A stretch of 64,000 nucleotides of DNA, from assembly GCA_944324635.1 (NCBI GenBank), contig CALUXC010000001.1:434001-498000 (forward strand), written 5' to 3'. How positions within the stretch are numbered: the first letter of the stretch is position 1; every line of letters begins with the position of its first letter. The position numbers and the translations under genes are program-made. The DNA comes from Candidatus Avelusimicrobium intestinipullorum. Its GTDB lineage: Bacteria > Elusimicrobiota > Elusimicrobia > Elusimicrobiales > Elusimicrobiaceae. The notes below the pieces were generated by a model. That model saw only the letters and a program-made list of their open reading frames with translations, did not search any database and had not been told where the DNA came from. This document shows, one piece after another, positions 16,531 through 24,689 of this stretch.

Positions 16531-17916
16531 ATGGAAGGAACTGCTAAAGATTTAGTTTTGGCGTTGGAAGGACTTGAAAGAGAAAAAAACATTAAACGCG
16601 AAGATATTTTGAAAACCATTGAAGACGCTTTGGTTTCCGCGCTTCGCAAAAATCTGGGCAAAACGGCCCAAATCAGCGCCAAGATAGACGTGGAAAACGG
16701 CTCTATTAAAGCGTTTCAAACCTTAAACGTGGTGGAAATGGTAACCAACCCGGAAATGGAAATTGACGTGGAAGGCGCCAAAAAGCACCTCAAAAACCCC
16801 AAAGTGGGCGACGTGGTGACCATCACCCTGGAAGTGGAAGATTTCTCCCGCATCGCGGCGCAGATTGCCAAACAGGTGCTGATCCAAAAAGTGCGCGGCA
16901 TTGAACGCGACAACTTTTACAAAGAATTCAAACCCCGCGAAGGGGAAGTCGTCACCGGTTCGGTGCGCCGCTTCTCCGACCGCGACATTATCGTAGATTT
17001 GGGCAAAGTGGAAGCCATTCTGCCCTACTGCGAACAAATCAAAAAAGAACGCTACGTCAACGGTTCCCGCGTAAAAGCGATTATCGCCAAAGTGATGAAC
17101 CAAAACGATTTGGCCGCCGTGGGTGACGATCCCGTCCTCTCCCGCTACAAATCCGCCGCGTTCAAAATGGATAAAGGCCAGCGTGGGCCTTACGTGATTT
17201 TGTCCCGCGCCAACGGCAAATTCCTGGAAGAACTTTTCAAAGTGGAAGTGCCGGAAATCAACGAAGGCATTGTGGAAATTAAAAATGTCCAGCGCGACCC
17301 CGGTTTCCGCGCTAAAGTGATGGTGTCCAGCATTGACAGCAAAATTGACCCCATCGGCACCTGCGTGGGCATGCGCGGTATTCGCATTCGCGCGGTCATG
17401 AACGAACTCTCAGGCGAACGCATTGACTTGATTAACTACTCCGACGATATTTCCACCGTCATCATGAACGCCCTGGCCCCGGCCAAAGCGGACTTCGTAA
17501 AAATTGAAAGCATGAGCGAAAAGAAAGCCACCGTTATCGTGCCGGACGATCAACTGGCCATTGCCATCGGCAAAGATTGGCAGAACATTAAGCTGGCTTC
17601 CAAACTGACGGGCTGGAACCTGGAAGTGAAGAGCGAATCCCAGAAGGCGCAGGAAGGCAAAGAAGCCTCCGACGCCGTACAGGCCACCTTGGCTGACGTA
17701 GAAGGCATTGGCCCCAAAATGGCGGAAGTATTGCAAAAATCCGGTTTTACCAGCGTAGAACAGATTGCCGAACTGGACGTGGAACACTTGTCCACGGTGC
17801 AGGGCATCGGCGAAAAAACGGCCGCCAAAATTATTGAAGGCGCCAAAAAATACTTGGCGGAAAAAGAATCCGCCCAAGGGCAGGAGGAAGTAAATGACGA
17901 CAAAGAAAACAACTAA
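16531..17916 (+). CDS. nusA: Transcription termination/antitermination factor NusA
   Basis: RNA-polymerase-associated factor for pausing, termination and antitermination. Domains in order: N-terminal polymerase-binding domain (about 1-130), S1 domain (about 135-200, with VTGSVRRFSDRDIIVDLG), KH1 (about 230-300, with an intact GMRG loop) and KH2 (about 305-370). A helix-hairpin-helix segment (about 390-445, with VEGIGPKMAEVL and VQGIGEKTAAKI) precedes an acidic tail. The KH2 loop reads GKDW where most family members have a Gly at the fourth place. The 3' end overlaps infB by 23 bases. Confidence 0.96.
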   Translation: MEGTAKDLVLALEGLEREKNIKREDILKTIEDALVSALRKNLGKTAQISAKIDVENGSIKAFQTLNVVEMVTNPEMEIDVEGAKKHLKNPKVGDVVTITLEVEDFSRIAAQIAKQVLIQKVRGIERDNFYKEFKPREGEVVTGSVRRFSDRDIIVDLGKVEAILPYCEQIKKERYVNGSRVKAIIAKVMNQNDLAAVGDDPVLSRYKSAAFKMDKGQRGPYVILSRANGKFLEELFKVEVPEINEGIVEIKNVQRDPGFRAKVMVSSIDSKIDPIGTCVGMRGIRIRAVMNELSGERIDLINYSDDISTVIMNALAPAKADFVKIESMSEKKATVIVPDDQLAIAIGKDWQNIKLASKLTGWNLEVKSESQKAQEGKEASDAVQATLADVEGIGPKMAEVLQKSGFTSVEQIAELDVEHLSTVQGIGEKTAAKIIEGAKKYLAEKESAQGQEEVNDDKENN

Positions 17917-20272
17917 TACCGAAGAGGAATCCTCCGCCAAGAAAAAAACGACCGCCAAAAAAACTGCGTCCAAAACGACGGCTGCCAAAAAGACGACCGC
18001 TAAAAAGACGACGACCAAAACGGCCTCGTCCAAAAAGCCGGCCGCTAAAAAGACGACGACCAAAACGGCCTCGTCCAAAAAGCCGGCCGCTAAAAAAACG
18101 ACCGTCAAAAAAGCGGCTTCGCATGAAGCGGAAGAACTGACTGCGTCCGCCCCGGCGGTTTCTGCCCCGGCGGCCGAAACGCACCAGGAAGAAAAACCCG
18201 TTTCCGCTCCGGTTCACCACGAACACCCGGCCCCGGCCGCACAAGCGCCTGCCGCGCCCGTAAAACCGCAGCAGCCCGCTGTGGCGCCCGCGCCGAAGCC
18301 TGCCGTGGTGCAGCCTCAGCCTAAGCCGCAAGTTCCCGTACAGCAGCCTGCCCAACAGCCGGTTCAACAGCAACCCAAGCCGCAGACTCCCGCACAACAG
18401 CAGCCCGCCCAACAGGCGCCTCGTCACGAACAAGCCCGTCCGCAAGGCCCTCGCCACGGACATCACCACGGCGAAAATCAGGCTCCCAAACAGCCCGAAA
18501 AAGACCCCAAATGCATTCACATTGTGGGTCAGCCTACGGTGAAAGAGCTGGCTGAAAAGATGAATTTCAAAACCAATGACTTCATCAAGAAACTGATGAT
18601 GATGGGTATTTTTGCCACGATCAACCAACGCTTGGAAAAAGACATGATTGAACTGATTGTGGACGAATGCGGTTTCAAGGCCCAGATGGAAGATGAAGAT
18701 TTAGCCAAAGAAACGGTGGCCTTGATGGAAACGGCCGACGATCCCGCTTCTTTGAAACCCAGAAGCCCCGTAATCACCATTATGGGCCACGTGGACCACG
18801 GTAAGACGAGCTTGTTGGACGCTATCCGCAAATCCAACGTGGTAGCGGGCGAAGCGGGCGCCATTACGCAGCATATCGGTGCGTATCGCGTCACCACGCC
18901 GCGCGGCACGTTGACCTTCTTGGACACGCCCGGCCACGAAGCTTTTACGGCTATGCGTGCCCGTGGGGCTCAGGCCACGGATATCGTGGTGCTCGTTGTG
19001 TCCGCCACGGACGGTATCATGCCGCAGACCATTGAAGCCATGGAACACGCCAAAGCGGCCGGTGCGCCCATTATTGTGGCCATCAACAAAATTGACCTCC
19101 CCGGTGCCAATCCGGACCGCGTCAAACAAGACTTGGCCGCCCGCGGCTTGGTGCCCGAAGAATGGCAAGGTTCCACGATTTACGTAGAAATTTCCGCCAA
19201 GAAACACATCAACATTGATAAACTGTTGGAAATGATTGCTTTGCAGGCGGAAATGATGGAACTCAAAGCCAATCCGGACCGCCCCGGCGTAGGCGTAATT
19301 TTGGAAAGTAAGCGCGACAGCAAACGCGGCGTAGTGGCCACAGTGCTGGTGCAAAAAGGCACCATGAAAGTGGGTGACCCGTTCATCGTGGGCACCAACT
19401 ATGGCCGTATCCGCGCGCTGATTGACGAAAACTCCCAACGCTATCAAAAAATTGGCCCCAGCGTGCCGGCTGAAATTTTGGGTATCAACGGAGAGCCGCC
19501 CCAGGTAGGCGATACGCTCTACATTATGCCCAGCGAAAAAGAAGCCCGCTACGCGGCCGAAAAACGCAAATTGGCCCAGAAAGAGGACTCTCAGACCCAC
19601 CGCAAGCAGATGTCGCTGATGAGCTTGGGCAAGAGCGACGAAAACGGAAACCGCGTCAAGAAGCTGCAACTTATCTTGAAGGCGGACGTACAGGGCTCTA
19701 TTGAAGCCATTAAAGACGCGCTGCTGCGTATTCCGTCCGATGAAGTGGAATTGGATATTATCCTTTCCGCCCCGGGCAACATCAACGAGTCCGACATTCT
19801 GCTGGCCAAAGCCAGCAACGCCGTAGTCATCGGCTTCCATGTGGACGTGGAAAACAAAGCCCAGTCCGAAGCTGAACGCGAAGGCATTGAAATCCGCCGC
19901 TACACGATTATCTTTGAACTCTTGGAAGATATCAAAGCCGCTATGGAAGGTTTGTTGGAACCCGACGTGGTGGAAACGGTAGTGGGTACGGCCACCATCA
20001 AAAAAGTGATGAAGTTAAGCTCCGGCTTGATTTCCGGTTCTTTGGTGGACAGCGGTACGATTGTGCGCGGATATGAAGTGCGCATTAAACGCAACGGCGA
20101 AGAAATCGGTCACGGCAAAATCGGCGGCCTTAAACGCTTCAAAGACGACGTAAAAGAAGTGGAAAAAGGCTACGAATGCGGTATCCTGGTGGAGGGCTTC
20201 AAAGGTGTTGCCGAAGGCGACGTGATTGAATGTTTCCGCAAGGATAACGTGACTAGAAGAATTAAAATGTAA
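17894..20272 (+). CDS. infB: Translation initiation factor IF-2
   Basis: GTPase that delivers fMet-tRNA to the 30S subunit. The 792-residue protein has a low-complexity N-terminal arm: Lys/Thr/Ala-rich repeats to about residue 75, then Pro/Gln/Ala-rich and a His-rich patch to about 200. Then come the IF2_N helix domain (about 210-265) and the G domain with GHVDHGKT (about 297), DTPGHEAF and NKID. Domains II, III and the C-terminal tRNA-binding part follow. An AGGAGG ribosome site inside nusA supports the start. An exact 45-bp tandem duplication lies in the Lys-rich arm. Confidence 0.97.
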   Translation: MTTKKTTNTEEESSAKKKTTAKKTASKTTAAKKTTAKKTTTKTASSKKPAAKKTTTKTASSKKPAAKKTTVKKAASHEAEELTASAPAVSAPAAETHQEEKPVSAPVHHEHPAPAAQAPAAPVKPQQPAVAPAPKPAVVQPQPKPQVPVQQPAQQPVQQQPKPQTPAQQQPAQQAPRHEQARPQGPRHGHHHGENQAPKQPEKDPKCIHIVGQPTVKELAEKMNFKTNDFIKKLMMMGIFATINQRLEKDMIELIVDECGFKAQMEDEDLAKETVALMETADDPASLKPRSPVITIMGHVDHGKTSLLDAIRKSNVVAGEAGAITQHIGAYRVTTPRGTLTFLDTPGHEAFTAMRARGAQATDIVVLVVSATDGIMPQTIEAMEHAKAAGAPIIVAINKIDLPGANPDRVKQDLAARGLVPEEWQGSTIYVEISAKKHINIDKLLEMIALQAEMMELKANPDRPGVGVILESKRDSKRGVVATVLVQKGTMKVGDPFIVGTNYGRIRALIDENSQRYQKIGPSVPAEILGINGEPPQVGDTLYIMPSEKEARYAAEKRKLAQKEDSQTHRKQMSLMSLGKSDENGNRVKKLQLILKADVQGSIEAIKDALLRIPSDEVELDIILSAPGNINESDILLAKASNAVVIGFHVDVENKAQSEAEREGIEIRRYTIIFELLEDIKAAMEGLLEPDVVETVVGTATIKKVMKLSSGLISGSLVDSGTIVRGYEVRIKRNGEEIGHGKIGGLKRFKDDVKEVEKGYECGILVEGFKGVAEGDVIECFRKDNVTRRIKM
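18001..18090 (+). repeat. Exact 45-bp tandem repeat in infB
   Basis: Two identical 45-base copies lie head to tail (18001-18045 and 18046-18090) and encode the same 15-residue KKTTTKTASSKKPAA unit twice. It is in frame and so changes only arm length. Confidence 0.95.
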
Positions 20273-20300
20273 TTTAATTCTGAAAGGGATTATGAAACAT

Positions 20301-20331
20301 AAAGCCCCGGGTGGTAAGCCCGGGGCTTTTT
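20301..20331 (+). terminator. Intrinsic terminator after infB
   Basis: An 11-bp stem (AAAGCCCCGGG with its complement), 7-base loop and T run. It ends the rimP operon before rbfA, which many bacteria transcribe together with infB. Confidence 0.9.
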
Positions 20332-20583
20332 ATGTTGGGCGGATTGTGACGAGAAAATAAAACTTTTTAAAGCTAAAAAGAAGCGGGAATTATTTTGTTC
20401 AAAAGCCTCAAATTCAAAAATTTCGGTTCATTTTGCCAGCCCCGCATGACACAAAAAGGTTATTCCCCCCATAAACGCAACAGGAAATTTTTTCTTTTTA
20501 ACACGCTGGTGCAGCCCGCCATTCCCCAATTTTATTGATTTACCGGGAGTTACGCACGTTATTCGTTGTTATATTACAAAAGT
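20332..20583. other. Intergenic region, nothing recognised
   Basis: About 250 bp between the infB and pilin terminators. It is AT-rich with several short poly(A)/poly(T) runs. I see no open frame with a ribosome site and no clear RNA gene. Confidence 0.5.
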
Positions 20584-20586
20584 TAG

Positions 20587-20620
20587 ACAAAAAAGAAGGG
20601 GCCCTTTTGGAGCCCCTTCT
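20587..20620 (-). terminator. Intrinsic terminator of pilin gene
   Basis: Read on the minus strand, AGAAGGGGC and GCCCCTTCT form a stem followed by TTTTTT, just after the pilin stop codon. Confidence 0.85.
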
Positions 20621-20637
20621 CTTTCAAATAAAAACTA

Positions 20638-21165
20638 TTATTTGATCATACCGCCGGCATTACCGTTAGCAATGGATTTGCAGATGGCAGAAGCGCCGGA
20701 AGTTTTATCAGCGGTCAACACGGCAGTCGGTTTGGCCGTTTCGCACCAGCGGCGAATGGTACCGTTCGCATCAATGGAAGCATTGATGGTGTACCGGGTG
20801 TCCGTGGTGGAGGACGGGGTGAAAGAAGTTCCGCTTACCTGGCCGCGCTGCGCTACCGCCAAGAAAGTGGTAGTGGTGGCCACGGGAATGGTGATTTGGA
20901 AGTTCTTCGTCAGTGTAGAGGTCTGAGCGGCAGTACCGGTTACGCCGGGGAGCTGCAAGTCGAGCAGGGTCATGTCGTTAGTATAAGAACCAGTGCTCAT
21001 TTTGTAGATTTGTTCCGCATTCAGCAAGTTCCCCAGCAAAGTAAGTGCTTCGGTCGTGCGGGATTTTTCCACCGCTTTGGTGTACTGCGGCAAAGCCACG
21101 GCAGAAAGAATACCGATAATCAATACGACGACCAAGAGTTCAATTAACGTAAAACCTTTCTTCAT
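20638..21165 (-). CDS. Type IV pilin-like protein
   Basis: A 175-residue prepilin with a four-residue leader MKKG cut before FTLIELLVVVLIIGIL; mature Glu5 is present. The N-terminal helix ends in AVEKSRTTEAL. The C-terminal domain is Ser/Thr-rich with two cysteines (RRWCET and SAICKS) that could close a D-loop. An AAAGGAG ribosome site precedes the ATG. It is antisense to, and splits, the usual infB-rbfA pair, and it has its own promoter and terminator. Its exact pilus or pseudopilus role is unknown. Confidence 0.92.
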   Translation of the reverse strand: MKKGFTLIELLVVVLIIGILSAVALPQYTKAVEKSRTTEALTLLGNLLNAEQIYKMSTGSYTNDMTLLDLQLPGVTGTAAQTSTLTKNFQITIPVATTTTFLAVAQRGQVSGTSFTPSSTTDTRYTINASIDANGTIRRWCETAKPTAVLTADKTSGASAICKSIANGNAGGMIK

Positions 21166-21275
21166 GTGTTTTCTCCTTTGATAATCTCAGCGCGCCCAAA
21201 ACGCGCCTATCAGATATAGTGTAAATATATTTCAAATCTTTTTCAAGTATTTTTTAGCCCTAGAAATCAAAATGC

Positions 21276-21281
21276 TATAAT
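21276..21281 (+). promoter_or_regulatory. Extended -10 box of rbfA, leaderless arrangement
   Basis: TGCTATAAT (TG at 21273-21274) ends six bases before the rbfA ATG. This is the clearest example of the leaderless pattern, since the gap AAGTAT has no ribosome site. Confidence 0.75.
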
Positions 21282-21287
21282 AAGTAT

Positions 21288-21647
21288 ATGATTGACAGAA
21301 TTAAACGGTTGGAAACCCTTTTCCTGGAAGAAATTAACACGTTAATCACCAAAATGGCCGCTAACGGCGATTTTGGCGGATTTGTAACCATCACCGCGGT
21401 GCGCCTGTCCAAAGATTTGGCTAACGCCAAGGTGTTTTTCTCGGTATTTGGCAGCCCCGAGGACAAAAAGAAAACGCAGGACGCCCTTTCCTTGCTTCGC
21501 AAAGAAATCGGTGCCAAACTGCGCGGAAGACTGCACTTAAAAAGAATTCCTTCTTTTAGTTTTGAATTTGATGACACGCCCGAAAAAGCTTCCCGCGTGG
21601 AATCCATTTTCCAAATTATAGAAAAGGAAAAACAAGATGGAAAATAG
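21288..21647 (+). CDS. rbfA: Ribosome-binding factor A
   Basis: Helps maturation of the 16S rRNA 5' end in the 30S subunit. The 119 residues show the KH-like pattern with TAVRLSKDLANAKVFFSVFG (about residues 36-55) and the late RIPSFSFEFDDTPEKASRVE segment with the RbfA P-x-L/F-x-F core. It begins the rbfA-nrnA-truB-ribF operon and overlaps nrnA by 11 bases. Confidence 0.95.
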   Translation: MIDRIKRLETLFLEEINTLITKMAANGDFGGFVTITAVRLSKDLANAKVFFSVFGSPEDKKKTQDALSLLRKEIGAKLRGRLHLKRIPSFSFEFDDTPEKASRVESIFQIIEKEKQDGK

Positions 21648-22632
21648 AGAAGAAAGCCTGCGGAAAATTTGGGACGCGCTGCGTGCCGGAAAGCGGTTTT
21701 TTATCGCCGGGCACTTGAACCCGGACGGTGATTCTTTGGGCTGCACGCTGACGATGACCTCCCTCCTGGAGCGCTTGGGCAAAACGGTGTACGCCTATGC
21801 CGCCCCCGCCGTAGGAAACGATTTACAATTCTTGCCGGGCTTGGCCAAAATACATGTTGGCGTTCTGCCCGAAAACCCCGATTTTGACACGGTCCTGCTG
21901 TTGGAATGTTCCGACCGCCAACGCGGCGGCAACTTGGAAAGCGTACTTTCCCAAGCCAAAACGCTTATTAACATAGACCACCACCTCGTAAGCGACGCTT
22001 ACGGAGACGTCAATCATATTGATTCCAAGGCATCTTCCACGGCGGAAATCATTTTCCAGCTGTTTGAAGAATCCGGCGAAGACGCCCTCCTCCCTACCCC
22101 CGATGAAGCCACCTGCCTCTATACCGGGCTGGTGACGGATACGGGACGTTTTGTCCACTCCAACACGACGGCCGAAGCCCTGCGCGTAGGCTCTGCGTTG
22201 GTGGCGTTGGGGGCCGACGTCAACCAAATCAACCAGGTTATCTATTTCACCAAATCTTATATTGAATTAAAACTGCTGGGCCGCGCGCTGGAAAAAATGG
22301 AAATGCGCTTTGACAATAAATACAGCCAAATCATTTTAACCCTCCGCGACTTTGAATCCTTCGGCGCGACGCCTGCCCAAACGCAGGGAATTGTCAGCCA
22401 GCCGACCATGATTCCGGGGGTAGAAGTATCCGCACTTATCAAAGAAGAATCGGACAAAGTGTCCGTCAATCTTCGCTCCCGCGGCTCGGTGGACGTAAGC
22501 CGCATCGCCCAAACCTTTGGCGGCGGCGGCCATGCGCGTGCGTCCGGCTTTAAGGTAACCGGCAAACCGGTAAACGAAGTGGCCGACGCGTTGGCAAAAG
22601 TGGTGTACGATGTCGTCAAAGATATCGCTTGA
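21637..22632 (+). CDS. nrnA: DHH-family oligoribonuclease / pAp phosphatase
   Basis: DHH-DHHA1 phosphoesterase of the NrnA type, which degrades nanoRNAs and dephosphorylates pAp. Motif I is GHLNPDGDSLG (about residues 25-35), motif III is INIDHHLVSDAYG (about 108-120, the DHH), and the C-terminal DHHA1 domain ends with GGGGHARASG (about 289-298), the substrate-binding glycine loop. 331 residues is normal. The position between rbfA and truB is conserved in many bacteria. An AAAAGGA ribosome site lies in the end of rbfA. Confidence 0.93.
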   Translation: MENREESLRKIWDALRAGKRFFIAGHLNPDGDSLGCTLTMTSLLERLGKTVYAYAAPAVGNDLQFLPGLAKIHVGVLPENPDFDTVLLLECSDRQRGGNLESVLSQAKTLINIDHHLVSDAYGDVNHIDSKASSTAEIIFQLFEESGEDALLPTPDEATCLYTGLVTDTGRFVHSNTTAEALRVGSALVALGADVNQINQVIYFTKSYIELKLLGRALEKMEMRFDNKYSQIILTLRDFESFGATPAQTQGIVSQPTMIPGVEVSALIKEESDKVSVNLRSRGSVDVSRIAQTFGGGGHARASGFKVTGKPVNEVADALAKVVYDVVKDIA

Positions 22633-23326
22633 ACCGCAAAAAAGCGGAATTTTGTTAATTGACAAACCGGCGGATTTTTCTTCGCACGACATTATTGCCA
22701 TTGCACGGCGTGTGCTGAAAACCAAAAAAATAGGGCACAGCGGCACGCTGGACCCTATGGCGACGGGATTGCTGATTTTGCTGATTGGCCGCGAGGCCAC
22801 CCGCCGGCAGGACGCGTTTCTAAAACTGTCTAAAACATATCGGGCACGCTTAAAACTGGGCACGGAAACCGACTCGTGGGACGCTTACGGACAAGTGGTC
22901 GCCCAAACGCCCGTTCCCGCTTTGGACCAGGATATCGTAAACCGGGCCGCGCAATCTTTGGAAGGGGCCGTTCATCAACCCATTCCGTTTTTCAGTGCCA
23001 AACGCATCAACGGCCGCCATATGTACGACCTGGCCCGCAAAGGCGCGGAAATGGAACGACGCTATAACGATGTGACCGTTGAGTGGAAAGACGTGCGCCT
23101 AACGGCGGCAGACGAAATAGATTTTACCGTGCATTGCTCCTGCGGGACGTATGTGCGCTCGCTGGGGTATCTGTTGGCCCAAAAGCTGGGCTGTGCCGGG
23201 CATTTAACCGCGTTGCGCCGCTTGGAAATAGGCCCTTTTAACGTGCAAGACGCTTTTGACGGAAATTTACTGAAAGAATGTGCGGGCGAAACCCTGTACG
23301 CACAGGTAAAACCGCTTGATTTATGA
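22610..23326 (+). CDS. truB: tRNA pseudouridine-55 synthase
   Basis: Makes pseudouridine 55 in the T-loop of tRNAs. KSGILLIDKPADFSSHD (about residues 11-27) and the catalytic GHSGTLDPMATGLL (about 43-56, with Asp of the LDP) are the signature motifs. The C-terminal part YVRSLGYLLAQKLGCAGHLTAL matches the family. At 238 residues it lacks a long C-terminal PUA domain. It overlaps nrnA by 23 bases and ribF by ATGA. Confidence 0.95.
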   Translation: MSSKISLEPQKSGILLIDKPADFSSHDIIAIARRVLKTKKIGHSGTLDPMATGLLILLIGREATRRQDAFLKLSKTYRARLKLGTETDSWDAYGQVVAQTPVPALDQDIVNRAAQSLEGAVHQPIPFFSAKRINGRHMYDLARKGAEMERRYNDVTVEWKDVRLTAADEIDFTVHCSCGTYVRSLGYLLAQKLGCAGHLTALRRLEIGPFNVQDAFDGNLLKECAGETLYAQVKPLDL

Positions 23327-24252
23327 CGAAGAAAAGATTTATCACCATCGGCACTTTTGACGGCGTACACATCGGCCACCGCTATTTATTTGGCCGGTTG
23401 GAAAGCCTGGCTGTGCGCCATTTGCAAAAGCCGCTGGCCTTATATTTTCCCTTTCCCCCCAAAACCCTGCTGAGTGAACACCCCGAAATGACCGTCCTTT
23501 CCACTCCTACGGAAAAGAAAGCCCTCTTAAAGGGTACCGGGTTGGAGGCCTGTGCGTTGGATTTTGATGTCTGCCGCAACATGGAACCCGATTACTTTTT
23601 TGAACAGATTTTACTCAAAGAATATCAAATGGGCGGACTGCTGGTAGGGCAGGATTTTGCCTTTGGGAAAAACCGCCAAGGGGACGACGACTTCCTGCGC
23701 AGAGAATGCGCCAAACGCGATATCCCCTTTGAAGTAGCCCCCTTTTATCAAATAAACGGGAAGAAAGTTTCTTCTTCTCTTATTCGCAAAGCCCTGGCCA
23801 TGGGTGATATTGAATGTGCCAACGCCCTCTTAAACCGCCCCTATGAACTGACGGGCACCGTGGTGCAAGGGCACAAATTGGGCCGCAAGCTGGGCTTTCC
23901 GACGGCCAATTTGGATACGGGCATTTACAAAATTCTGCCGCTGGGCGTATTTGCCGTAAAAGTGCGCGTCGGGCGGAAATACTACGACGGCTTTTGCAAC
24001 ATTGGCTTTCGCCCCACGGTCAACACCATTCACTCCTGCCTGCCGCTGGTGGAAGTAAATATTTTTGATTTTCACCAAAGTATTTACGGCCGCAAGATAA
24101 CCATTTGGTTCGCCGGGAAACTGAGAAATGAAACCAAGTTTAACGGATTAGACGCCTTGGTGGCTCAGCTGAAAAAAGACCGTCAGTCCGCACGCGAACT
24201 ATTGGCCAAAACGCCTTTTTCGCCAAACGGGCCTTACGAATTAAAACCTTAA
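23323..24252 (+). CDS. ribF: Bifunctional riboflavin kinase / FAD synthetase
   Basis: Converts riboflavin to FMN and FMN to FAD. The N-terminal nucleotidyltransferase domain has GTFDGVHIGHRYL (about residues 8-20) and the SSSLIRKAL segment (about 149-157). The C-terminal flavokinase domain begins with GRKLGFPTANL (about 187-197) and ends with the GLDALVAQLKKDRQSAREL helix. At 309 residues it is of standard length. Last gene of the operon, followed by a terminator. Confidence 0.96.
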   Translation: MTKKRFITIGTFDGVHIGHRYLFGRLESLAVRHLQKPLALYFPFPPKTLLSEHPEMTVLSTPTEKKALLKGTGLEACALDFDVCRNMEPDYFFEQILLKEYQMGGLLVGQDFAFGKNRQGDDDFLRRECAKRDIPFEVAPFYQINGKKVSSSLIRKALAMGDIECANALLNRPYELTGTVVQGHKLGRKLGFPTANLDTGIYKILPLGVFAVKVRVGRKYYDGFCNIGFRPTVNTIHSCLPLVEVNIFDFHQSIYGRKITIWFAGKLRNETKFNGLDALVAQLKKDRQSARELLAKTPFSPNGPYELKP

Positions 24253-24259
24253 ACTCTTC

Positions 24260-24281
24260 CCCCGCTGATGCGGGGTTTTTT
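24260..24281 (+). terminator. Intrinsic terminator after ribF
   Basis: CCCCGC-TGAT-GCGGGG followed by six Ts. Confidence 0.9.
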
Positions 24282-24331
24282 ACGCCGTACCGCTCTTGCA
24301 ATAGAGCAATTTCTGTTCCTAAACACCCAAT

Positions 24332-24361
24332 AAAAAAGCCCTCCTTTCGGAGGGCTTTTTA
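24332..24361. terminator. Terminator (mainly minus strand)
   Basis: GCCCTCC-TTTC-GGAGGGC flanked by six As and five Ts, so it can work both ways. On the minus strand it ends the small membrane protein gene. Confidence 0.85.
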
Positions 24362-24376
24362 GAAGCGACAAAACGT

Positions 24377-24652
24377 CTATTCTTCATCTTCTTCGTAGTA
24401 ATTGCGCACAAACAGCACAATGTACGCCAGCCAGGTGGCTCCGAAGAAAATCAAAAAGCAATACGAAAACCACCACATCTTGTTGAGCGGGTTGTAATCC
24501 ATCACCATGGAATCAAAAAACAACGTGCACAAGATGACCGCCAAATACCCCCACACAAACAGCGCCAGGAGTTTAAGCAGCAAATCAAACGTGCCGACAA
24601 CTAACCCTTTTTCGGCATACGGTCTTTTCAGATAAGCCAGTAAAGTTTGCAT
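24377..24652 (-). CDS. Small two-helix membrane protein, unknown
   Basis: A 91-residue protein with two predicted membrane helices (about residues 18-45 and 60-82) and a very acidic C-terminus (YYEEDEE). I do not recognise the family. It has a near-consensus promoter that would make the mRNA leaderless. It is followed by a bidirectional terminator, so it appears to be a monocistronic unit. Confidence 0.75.
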   Translation of the reverse strand: MQTLLAYLKRPYAEKGLVVGTFDLLLKLLALFVWGYLAVILCTLFFDSMVMDYNPLNKMWWFSYCFLIFFGATWLAYIVLFVRNYYEEDEE

Positions 24653-24658
24653 AAGGTT

Positions 24659-24687
24659 ATTTTATTCTCCCTAAACAGATTTGTCAA
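24659..24687 (-). promoter_or_regulatory. Near-consensus leaderless promoter
   Basis: On the minus strand TTGACA (24682-24687), a 17-base spacer and TAAAAT (24659-24664) end six bases before the ATG at 24652. This is the best-supported promoter of the leaderless class, since both boxes and the spacing are near consensus. Confidence 0.85.
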
Positions 24688-24689
24688 GC

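Noticed and set aside
18001..18090. CRISPR-like direct repeat
   Set aside because: Only two adjacent copies with no spacers, and the repeat is in frame inside infB.
18701..19840. A 379-codon open frame antisense to infB
   Set aside because: Shadow of the IF-2 GTPase domains; no start signals.
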